A DNA stretch of 16,938 nucleotides. Source: Cyanobacteria bacterium OH_CDB_20. GTDB taxonomy: Bacteria > Cyanobacteriota > Vampirovibrionia > Gastranaerophilales > Gastranaerophilaceae. The stretch is taken from the NCBI GenBank assembly GCA_023415935.1, contig JAEZIX010000042.1, forward strand, positions 1 through 16,938. Reading direction: 5' to 3'. The translations under genes and the position numbers were made by a program. The notes below the pieces were generated by a model that saw nothing but the letters and a program-made list of their open reading frames with translations, did no database searches and was not told where the DNA came from. Below, piece by piece: positions 1 through 5,703 of the stretch. Numbering within the stretch: the first letter of the stretch is position 1; each line of letters begins with the position of its first letter.

Positions 1-102
1 CAAAACGTTCCTTTAAAAACCCGCTAAATTAAGATTATCTAACAATATCCGTCAAAAAGTCACCTTTTAATTACTTTTTCAGTATAAACTATGGTGGCTG
101 AT

Positions 103-558
103 TTAGCAACTCAGGCTTTTGAATTTAACCATAACAACTGTATTATAGCCTGCTGGATTTTTATCTCCCGGTTTTAAATCTACAAATCCAAATGACTCAT
201 AAAGTTTTCTTGCGGGCACCCCTTCATCAATATCTTTAGCAAACGTCTGAACTGTAATATCTTTTGAAGAATCGAGTTTGTTTATAGCATATTGAAGCAA
301 TAATTTGCCATACCCTTTACCTTTATGTTTTTGAGCAACAGCAAACCATAAAATATCATTTTCTTGCTTGGAAATAACTATTGCGCCAAAGAATTCGGAA
401 TCATTTTTAATACAAAAAGCTTGTTCTGCAAAAATAAAATCCTTTAATGCTGAGTGAAAAGAGATTTCTTCTGACATTGGACCAAAAATCGGTTCTACTT
501 CTTTTGCCAATCTTATCCAGTCTTCAAAATCTTCTATTTTTGCAATTTGAACTTCCAT
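103..558 (-). CDS. GNAT family N-acetyltransferase
   Basis: This 151-aa protein is a single-domain Gcn5-related N-acetyltransferase, which moves an acetyl group from acetyl-CoA to an amine. The acetyl-CoA pyrophosphate loop (motif A) is visible as KHKGKGYGKLLL at about residues 77-88, on the usual beta4-alpha3 unit. Motif B is VPARKLYESFGF at about 114-125, the common 'A.klYe..GF' ending of the fold. The substrate cannot be read from the sequence. The start is supported by an AAGGAA Shine-Dalgarno about 5 nt upstream of the ATG. It lies 17 bases downstream of the aldolase-like gene on the same strand, so the two are probably co-transcribed. I see no convincing terminator after it. Family is secure, function open. 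Confidence 0.9.
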   Translation of the reverse strand: MEVQIAKIEDFEDWIRLAKEVEPIFGPMSEEISFHSALKDFIFAEQAFCIKNDSEFFGAIVISKQENDILWFAVAQKHKGKGYGKLLLQYAINKLDSSKDITVQTFAKDIDEGVPARKLYESFGFVDLKPGDKNPAGYNTVVMVKFKSLSC

Positions 559-575
559 AAAATTCCTTTTAATGC

Positions 576-1580
576 TTAATTTGATATTTTTAGATAAAGA
601 TTTTCTACCAACTTATCGTCATATTTTAACTTTTTTTCTTGAGGAATACTGCTTAAAATTGAATCGATAATTTCAATTCCAATATTCTTGCCTGCAAGAT
701 AAGTTGCATAGTTAGGGTGGCAGCTGTATGTTGCACTCAAGAAATACGGTAGCGAGTAACCCCAAGGTGTCTTATCATATATTTTTACAAGATATTTATC
801 ATATATGTTTAAAAGAGGAGGAATTGAATACTTTCCGCCCATATTATCATTTACAAACTGCATTATCGTTTCTGTAGAAAGATTTCCGGCGCCTCTTCCC
901 ATTCCATACACAGAAGAATCGATTATAATTTCCCTTTGGGTTTTAATCCCCAGTAAAGCAATAGTGTTTGCAAAAGAAAGCTGAAGATTATTATGAGAAT
1001 GAAAACCAATTTTAATGCTGTCTTTTAAATTCTCATCAACAAACCTGAATAATTTTATCAAGTCATCTTCTTTCATAGAGCCGAAAGTATCTACAATATA
1101 AAAAGCATAAGGGCTCAAGACATTAACTTTATCTATTAAATCAAGTAAGGTTTTCTCGTCATAGAAACTTACTTTTACAGGCTGCATAAAGACTTTATAG
1201 CCTTTTTCTTTGATTTTTTTACAATAATCTATTGCACTATCAATATTATCTTTTTGAAAAATTACTCTTATGCCGTCTAAAGAGTCCCCATTATAGTCAG
1301 GTATTTTATCAGGCTCTATCTCATTAGCCCCAAACTTTACCATTGCAACATACATAGAGTTATTATTTTTAGGTGCTATTATTTTTTCAATATTCTCAAC
1401 ACTGTTAAAAACCGAAAAATCTTTATCATAAGGTACATTTTTCAAAAAACCGCACTCAATTATATCAACTTTAGCCTTAACTAAATTTGAAACAATATCT
1501 AAAATAGCCTTTTCGCCAAATTCCCAATTATTTACATATCCGCCATCTCTTAGCGTGCAATCAAGAATTTTTACATCCAT
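576..1580 (-). CDS. HMGL/DmpG-like aldolase (pyruvate-carboxyltransferase fold)
   Basis: This 334-aa TIM-barrel protein belongs to the HMG-CoA lyase/4-hydroxy-2-oxovalerate aldolase superfamily, divalent-metal enzymes that make or break C-C bonds through a pyruvate-type enolate. From the start used here, the N-terminal motif LDCTLRDGG holds Arg11-Asp12 (catalytic Arg and metal-ligand Asp). GFHSHNN near 192-198 supplies the two metal-ligand histidines (194 and 196). GMGRGAGNLSTE at about 226-237 is the usual C-terminal barrel motif. The reading frame extends nine codons upstream to 1607, but the ATG at 1580 has an AGGAAAG Shine-Dalgarno and begins right at the conserved beta1 strand, so it is preferred. 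The acetaldehyde dehydrogenase partner typical of DmpG is not adjacent. Family relatives of this shorter type sit in surface-sugar loci, so a role in an unusual sugar or acid is possible. The exact reaction is unknown. It is followed by the GNAT gene. Confidence 0.85.
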   Translation of the reverse strand: MDVKILDCTLRDGGYVNNWEFGEKAILDIVSNLVKAKVDIIECGFLKNVPYDKDFSVFNSVENIEKIIAPKNNNSMYVAMVKFGANEIEPDKIPDYNGDSLDGIRVIFQKDNIDSAIDYCKKIKEKGYKVFMQPVKVSFYDEKTLLDLIDKVNVLSPYAFYIVDTFGSMKEDDLIKLFRFVDENLKDSIKIGFHSHNNLQLSFANTIALLGIKTQREIIIDSSVYGMGRGAGNLSTETIMQFVNDNMGGKYSIPPLLNIYDKYLVKIYDKTPWGYSLPYFLSATYSCHPNYATYLAGKNIGIEIIDSILSSIPQEKKLKYDDKLVENLYLKISN

Positions 1581-1630
1581 TTTATCTTTCCTGTACCTTG
1601 CGCACATATAACATCATCTAATTTTACAAT

Positions 1631-1659
1631 AAAAAAAGAGACTTAAATAAATAAGTCTC
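1631..1659 (-). terminator. Rho-independent terminator of the His/Cys-rich membrane protein gene
   Basis: Read on the minus strand, GAGACTTA and TAAGTCTC form a perfect 8-bp stem with a 6-nt loop (TTTATT), followed directly by seven T residues. It begins about 35 bases past the stop codon of the gene that ends at 1695. It therefore separates that gene from the aldolase/GNAT pair, which must have its own promoter in the short stretch 1581-1630. Confidence 0.85.
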
Positions 1660-1694
1660 ATAGAGTTTAGTTTATTGTCCCATTGTGTATTTGG

Positions 1695-2861
1695 TTATTT
1701 TATTAATTGTTTAAATACAGGTGGTAAATTTTTATCTAGAGAAAGTGGATTCCCTATATCTGTTGGTTTCATATGTTTTTTATCTCCGTTTCTATAGCCG
1801 ATACCCGCTCTATAGCCTGATATTGAATATAAAATAGGAAGTGCCGGTTCAATCCATTTTAAGCCAGAAAGCACAGCTACAGTGGCAACATCATCAACAT
1901 GCAAGCCAATATCTAAGGCCTCTGGTTTTCTCTCTGAATAAAGCCCTTCACTATGACTACATTTGCCGGTACTTTTGCACAAGATATCATGCTGGTGTTT
2001 ATGCCCAAAATTATGGTTTTGCTTACGTTCTATAGCAGGGTCGATAAATTTCTTCCCGATAAAATTAGCAATTGCGCTTCCACCCAAAACACCAAAAGCA
2101 AGTATTCCAGCGACCATTCCAAATGCTCTTGCTGATTTTGATTGAATTTTAGCTTTTTCTAGTATTGCAAGCGCAGCACCCGCGCCAATATTACATAAAA
2201 ATATATTCGCAAGGAATTGGTATGAGCCTTCTTTTATCTTATTCGGAATTCTGGATTTCCAGTCCTTTTCTGTGAGTTTATCCCCTGCGATACCTCCTGC
2301 AATACCTCCTGCTACAGGCAAAAAGCCCATTAGTGAAAGTCTGCCGATTTCCCCAAATATATGAGAGGCATCAATGTTTTCAGGATCAGGTATAAGTTTA
2401 TTTAGAAACTCTTTTCCTTCTTTTTGTCCGTGTAATTCATTAAAAATTGCTTTTACTTCAGAAAACTTCAGAATTTTTGTTTTAGCTTTCTGCAAGAGTT
2501 CTTGAGCTTTTTCACTTACTTTATTATCTTTAAGAAAATCGTCAACAAGTCTTGTATTCTTTTCTGCTAATGCTTTTAAATCGGTTTTTTCTGCAAAATC
2601 AGGGAAGTTTTTAAACAATATTTTCTTACCAATTTTAAGAGGACGGATTCTTGCAGCAAGAAGCGCAGAACCTATCGTTGCAGTCAGAACTGTGATGCTT
2701 TTGATAAGCTCTTTCTTTTTTTCTGTTTTAGGTGTTTTGTTTAGATGGTTAATGGCGAACGCTGCGCCACCAACTGCAAGCCCTGCGGGAACCGCCTTTG
2801 CAAATTTTCCTACTAGTTTCGGCTGATCTAAATATTTTCCAACTATTGATAGAGTATTCAC
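1695..2861 (-). CDS. Multi-pass membrane protein with a His/Cys-rich loop, unknown function
   Basis: I do not recognise a named family for this 388-aa protein. Its style (Ala/Gly-rich hydrophobic segments joined by Lys-rich linkers) resembles orphan proteins of Gastranaerophilales. Likely membrane segments are near residues 24-40, 51-71, 176-193, 217-234, 247-268 and 325-348. Residues 83-160 are a charged, mostly helical soluble stretch. Residues 283-303 hold H283, H287, H289, H291, C295, C301 and H303, a cluster that could bind transition metal. The start is GTG with an AAAGGAAAA Shine-Dalgarno upstream; no ATG is available near. It follows a DtxR-type metal regulator and feoA on the same strand, and a possible operator lies in its leader (2916-2933), so a metal-related role is a reasonable guess. 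A clear terminator ends it. Function unproven. Confidence 0.75.
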   Translation of the reverse strand: MNTLSIVGKYLDQPKLVGKFAKAVPAGLAVGGAAFAINHLNKTPKTEKKKELIKSITVLTATIGSALLAARIRPLKIGKKILFKNFPDFAEKTDLKALAEKNTRLVDDFLKDNKVSEKAQELLQKAKTKILKFSEVKAIFNELHGQKEGKEFLNKLIPDPENIDASHIFGEIGRLSLMGFLPVAGGIAGGIAGDKLTEKDWKSRIPNKIKEGSYQFLANIFLCNIGAGAALAILEKAKIQSKSARAFGMVAGILAFGVLGGSAIANFIGKKFIDPAIERKQNHNFGHKHQHDILCKSTGKCSHSEGLYSERKPEALDIGLHVDDVATVAVLSGLKWIEPALPILYSISGYRAGIGYRNGDKKHMKPTDIGNPLSLDKNLPPVFKQLIK

Positions 2862-2915
2862 TTTTTTTGTTTTCCTTTAATTAATGTTTTCAAAATTGTT
2901 TCGTTGAGTTGACAT

Positions 2916-2933
2916 TGTTGTAGTCACCTAACA
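2916..2933 (-). promoter_or_regulatory. Possible metal-regulator operator before the His/Cys-rich membrane protein
   Basis: On the minus strand the element reads TGTTAGGTGACTACAACA. It shares TGTTAGG-N8-ACA, in the same orientation, with the dyad in the feoA promoter at 3741-3758. Only the outer TGTT/AACA arms are palindromic. It lies in the 89-base gap between the DtxR-type gene and the membrane-protein gene, where a separate promoter is plausible, although no strong -35/-10 pair is visible. This is an inference from one shared motif. Confidence 0.3.
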
Positions 2934-2950
2934 TTGCGAGCAAAAAATTT

Positions 2951-3403
2951 TTACTCTTCTTTTTCTAAAGTTTCATAATATTTGTGTAATTCTTCAACGC
3001 ATTTAGCTTCCATACAATAGTGGCTATTGCAAAATTCTCCAAATGCAATTAGCTTCTGCAAAACACTTTCAGATATTACATGTTCAACTTTACAAGCAGT
3101 TATTGAGGCTTCTTCAGGCGACAATGCAAGTATTTTTGTAAAAAAGTCATATAGTGTTTTGTGTTTTTGTATAACTTTTTTCGCAACTTTGACTCCAGAA
3201 GGGGTAAGTGAAATAACATCATATCTGCCATAATTAACAAGTTTTTTATCAGCAAGATTTTTAAGCGCTTCAGTGACTGAAGAACGTTTAACATTAAGGC
3301 GCTTTGCGACTTCAACAGCTTTTACACCCTGTTTTTCCTCAATAATCTCATATATTGCCTCAAGGTAGTCCTCTAAGCTTGCTGTGATTTTAACTTGTTC
3401 CAT
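2951..3403 (-). CDS. DtxR/MntR-family metal-dependent transcriptional regulator
   Basis: This 150-aa protein has an N-terminal winged helix (about 10-72, recognition-helix region VKRSSVTEALKNL) and the DtxR dimerisation/metal domain (about 75-145). Such proteins bind Fe(II) or Mn(II) and repress uptake genes when metal is plentiful. Candidate metal ligands are D12 and E15 (positions of MntR D8/E11), H81 (MntR H77), then C104-x-x-E107-H108, which matches the C-x-x-E-H of DtxR/IdeR rather than the E-x-x-E-H of MntR. The C-terminus adds C125, H128, C130 and C135. It lacks the SH3-like third domain of DtxR. A FeoA/SH3-fold protein is instead encoded separately 17 bases upstream, so feoA and this gene are probably one transcript. 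Iron seems more likely than manganese from the partner gene, but this is not decided by sequence. Confidence 0.92.
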   Translation of the reverse strand: MEQVKITASLEDYLEAIYEIIEEKQGVKAVEVAKRLNVKRSSVTEALKNLADKKLVNYGRYDVISLTPSGVKVAKKVIQKHKTLYDFFTKILALSPEEASITACKVEHVISESVLQKLIAFGEFCNSHYCMEAKCVEELHKYYETLEKEE

Positions 3404-3420
3404 ATTTTGTTTTTTCTTCC

Positions 3421-3711
3421 CTAGTGAATACGGAGTAATTTTCGTATCAAATTATTTTTGCCTTGCTTTATTATACCAGAATTTTTTTCTGTTGCACTAA
3501 CAAATATGTCGGTTGCGAGTTCTCTTGCAATTGAAACAGGTGTATCAGAATCAATTTTTACTATTAAATTTTGTTTAGCATGATTACTCAACACGGTTAC
3601 GCCTCGCCCAGAAATAAATCCTATATCAAGGAGTCTTTTCCTTTGAGCACTATCCCCAATTTTTATTATTGTTGCGGCTTGCCCTGATTTTACTTCTGAT
3701 AGGTTATACAT
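3421..3711 (-). CDS. feoA: FeoA family ferrous-iron transport accessory protein
   Basis: This 96-aa SH3-like protein is a FeoA-type partner of the FeoB ferrous-iron permease, acting at the cytoplasmic face of the inner membrane. The hallmark RKRLLDIGFISGRGVTVL lies at about residues 24-41, followed by the strand run ending in DTPVSIARELATDIFV (about 56-71). The frame is open to 3759, but the ATG at 3711 is the better start. It has GCAGGA about 7 nt upstream, gives the usual FeoA N-terminus (YNLSEVKSGQ), and a strong promoter lies inside the upstream extension, so those codons are unlikely to be translated. No feoB is present in the window. The DtxR-type regulator follows 17 bases later. The Lys/Arg-rich tail (about 79-96) is slightly longer than in many FeoA proteins. 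Confidence 0.9.
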   Translation of the reverse strand: MYNLSEVKSGQAATIIKIGDSAQRKRLLDIGFISGRGVTVLSNHAKQNLIVKIDSDTPVSIARELATDIFVSATEKNSGIIKQGKNNLIRKLLRIH

Positions 3712-3738
3712 TTCAATTCCTGCAATGCTTTTAAGGAT

Positions 3739-3767
3739 ATTGTACGGCAAGCCTAACATTTTGTCAA
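3739..3767 (-). promoter_or_regulatory. Sigma-70 promoter with an operator-like dyad upstream of feoA
   Basis: On the minus strand TTGACA (3762-3767) and TACAAT (3739-3744) are separated by exactly 17 bases, a near-consensus housekeeping promoter. The predicted transcription start is about 20 bases before the feoA ATG at 3711. An 18-bp imperfect dyad, TGTTAGGCTTGCCGTACA (3741-3758), fills the spacer and enters the -10; its 8-bp arms match at 6 of 8 positions around a TT centre. This is where a DtxR-type repressor would block RNA polymerase, and such a regulator is the next gene. The promoter is read directly; the operator role is inferred. Confidence 0.7.
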
Positions 3768-3823
3768 GATGTATTTCAAACTTTAATTAAAATTTTTTAA
3801 ATTATTATAATAACCGGAACATC

Positions 3824-4816
3824 TTATATGTAATTTTTTAAATTTTTATTCAGAACCGCATTTCGGCAAAGCTTTTTGAGCTTGCTCATTGCTCTATTTT
3901 CTATCTGGCGGATTCTTTCTCTTGAAACCCCATAACGGGCCCCTATTTCTTCAAGTGTTTTCTTCTCGCCATTATCATCAAGCCCGTAGCGCATTATCAA
4001 AACATCTCTTTCCTTTGGGCTTAATTGGTTTAATATTTTTCTTATGTCCGCAAACAAGTTGTCCTGCGTAACCTTGGAGTCAGGTGAAAGGGTAGATTCA
4101 TCTACAATAAAATCAGCAAGTTTAGTTGATTCATCTTTTTGGTTTGTAGGAGTTTCAATGCTTACTGTTCCTTGCGCAGATTCAATGAGCGCAGCAAGTT
4201 TGCTTACAGGCATTCCAACTCTGTATGCAATCTCTTCTTTTGTAGGCGCATGTCCTGTTTCAATTGTTATATCAAGTGAAATTCTCTTTATTTTTGTTAA
4301 AGTTTCTATCATATGAACAGGAAGTCTTATCAGTCTTGACTTATCTGCAATTGCCCTTGTTATAGCCTGCTGTATCCACCAGGTTGAATATGTTGAAAAC
4401 TTATAACCTTTTGTATAGTCAAATTTTTCAGCTGCGCGCATTAAGCCCATATTTCCTTCTTGAATCAAGTCTAGAAAAGAAAGCCCGCGACCAATATACT
4501 TTTTAGCAATACTTACAACAAGTCTCAAGTTAGCATTTACAAGTATTTCTTTTGCTCTTTCAGAATTTTCGTCTTTGATTTTTTTTGCAACTTCAAGTTC
4601 CTCTTCTGCCGTAAGAAGAGGTATCTTACCAATTTGTTGAAGGTATATTTTTACAGAATCGTCAGCAACAACTGTATTAGGAGTCTCTGCAACTTTTGGT
4701 TCTTGCATAGACAAAATGAGATCTTCATCATCTACAGGAGCTACCGGATCAAAATTTTTGTCTTCGTTTTGGTCCTGTTCTTCCAGTGAATAATCCTTAT
4801 CAACTTTGTTTGACAT
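3824..4816 (-). CDS. rpoD: RNA polymerase sigma-70 factor, principal/RpoD-SigA type
   Basis: This 330-aa sigma factor has region 1.2 (about 53-80), regions 2.1-2.4 (about 93-158, with DLIQEGNMGLMRAAEKFD and TYSTWWIQQAITRAIA), region 3 (about 160-240) and region 4 (about 260-317, with the helix-turn-helix ending RYGVSRERIRQIENRA). The acidic N-terminal tail (1-50) replaces a long region 1.1 and there is no large insert between 1.2 and 2, so it is far shorter than E. coli RpoD and closer in size to cyanobacterial SigA-like factors. It could be a group 2 paralogue, but complete regions 2.4/4.2 and the consensus promoters nearby favour the principal factor. The ATG at 4816 follows GGGAGGATTTG; an in-frame TTG sits just before it. 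It begins 23 bases after the rlmB stop, with a TATAAT in between, so it may have its own promoter as well. Confidence 0.93.
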   Translation of the reverse strand: MSNKVDKDYSLEEQDQNEDKNFDPVAPVDDEDLILSMQEPKVAETPNTVVADDSVKIYLQQIGKIPLLTAEEELEVAKKIKDENSERAKEILVNANLRLVVSIAKKYIGRGLSFLDLIQEGNMGLMRAAEKFDYTKGYKFSTYSTWWIQQAITRAIADKSRLIRLPVHMIETLTKIKRISLDITIETGHAPTKEEIAYRVGMPVSKLAALIESAQGTVSIETPTNQKDESTKLADFIVDESTLSPDSKVTQDNLFADIRKILNQLSPKERDVLIMRYGLDDNGEKKTLEEIGARYGVSRERIRQIENRAMSKLKKLCRNAVLNKNLKNYI

Positions 4817-4839
4817 CAAATCCTCCCAAGATATTAGTA

Positions 4840-5589
4840 TTATACTATAAGATTTGATTTTTGTGCTAATTGCCTCACTGACTCATATATTATTATGCTT
4901 GCAGCATTTGCCACATTAAGGGAGTCAAAGTTATTAGACATTGGAATTTTTATTTTAAAATCTGATTTTTTTAATATATTTTGAGAAATCCCTGACTTCT
5001 CAGCTCCCATAATTAGCCCGAAATTCATATCACAATAATCAATCTCATAGTAATTATCTTTGGCTGATGCTTCTGTTGCAATTAACCAGAAGTTGTTATC
5101 TTTTAGCTTGTCAATTGCTCCCGAGAGACTATTAACCATTATTATATCTATATGATTAATTGCGCCTGCTGATGATTTTTCAACTGTGGCATTAACAATA
5201 GAGTTTCTCCTTGAAGGTATTATGATAGCATCAAAACCTGCACATACTGCCGTTCTCACAATAGAGCCAAAGTTATGAGGATCTTCAACTCCGTCTAATA
5301 TCACGACCCTTTTATTCTGTTTATCTTTAGCAAATAAATCTTCAAGCTCCATATATTCAATCGGAGAAACATATGCAATAACTCCTTGATGAGCATATTC
5401 TCTATAATCGTTAAACTTTTCTTTAGGAACAAACTGGAAAACAATATTATTGTCCTTAGCAAGCTCAATTATTTTATCAATCTTAACATCATTATGCAGA
5501 GATTTTGACAATATTATCTTGTTTACATTCCTCTTACCCTGCTTAATCAGCTCTATTACATTATTTTTACCGTATACAATATCTGACAT
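4840..5589 (-). CDS. rlmB: TrmH/SpoU-family RNA 2'-O-methyltransferase, RlmB type
   Basis: This 249-aa enzyme transfers methyl from S-adenosylmethionine to a ribose 2'-OH. RlmB acts on G2251 in the peptidyl-transferase region of 23S rRNA. The N-terminal substrate-binding domain (about 3-76, opening IVYGKNNVIELI) is followed by the SPOUT trefoil-knot domain. Motif 1 is DPHNFGSIVRTA (103-114, with N106 and catalytic R112). Motif 2 is LIMGAEKSGIS (192-202, with E197). Motif 3 is IPMSNNFDSLNVANAA (215-230). An AAGGA Shine-Dalgarno lies 7 nt before the ATG. Paralogues of this family modify tRNA or other rRNA sites, so the exact nucleotide is inferred. It precedes rpoD on the same strand and diverges from the pilus genes. 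Confidence 0.88.
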   Translation of the reverse strand: MSDIVYGKNNVIELIKQGKRNVNKIILSKSLHNDVKIDKIIELAKDNNIVFQFVPKEKFNDYREYAHQGVIAYVSPIEYMELEDLFAKDKQNKRVVILDGVEDPHNFGSIVRTAVCAGFDAIIIPSRRNSIVNATVEKSSAGAINHIDIIMVNSLSGAIDKLKDNNFWLIATEASAKDNYYEIDYCDMNFGLIMGAEKSGISQNILKKSDFKIKIPMSNNFDSLNVANAASIIIYESVRQLAQKSNLIV

Positions 5590-5703
5590 TATTTATTCCT
5601 TGTTATTTGAGTATTTTAATATTAAGTTTTTTTGCAAAAATAGTATTGTTATTATATGATATATAATATAATAATGTAATAATTTTACAATTGTGGGATA
5701 AGT
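5590..5703. promoter_or_regulatory. Divergent promoter region between rlmB and the pilus genes
   Basis: This 114-base gap is almost pure A/T and must hold promoters for both directions. On the plus strand overlapping TATAAT hexamers lie at 5662-5667 and 5667-5672, about 35 bases before the start at 5704. No good TTGACA-like box sits at the right distance. The plus gene has GTGGGA as its Shine-Dalgarno. A 9-bp inverted repeat (5649-5657 and 5666-5674) is visible but may be chance in such a biased stretch. Confidence 0.35.

Noticed and set aside
56..80. AAAAAGT/ACTTTTT inverted repeat past the GNAT stop, as a terminator
   Set aside because: The arms are only 7 bp and nearly all A/T with a 12-nt loop; an alternative GTGA tetraloop hairpin has 5 bp. 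Too weak to call.
1841..2145. Overlapping plus-strand open frames opposite the membrane-protein gene
   Set aside because: Three short overlapping frames inside a convincing minus-strand gene, with no Shine-Dalgarno or recognisable motif.
3712..3759. N-terminal extension of FeoA (16 codons)
   Set aside because: The feoA promoter -10 and spacer lie within it, so it would not be transcribed as coding sequence from that promoter; the ATG at 3711 has the better ribosome site.
3802..3813. Palindrome TTATTATAATAA between the sigma factor gene and feoA
   Set aside because: Twelve A/T bases in an A/T-rich gap; the much better feoA promoter lies downstream, so no separate role is supported.
5649..5674. 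9-bp inverted repeat in the divergent gap upstream of the pilus genes
   Set aside because: All arm bases are A or T in an almost pure A/T stretch, so chance is likely.
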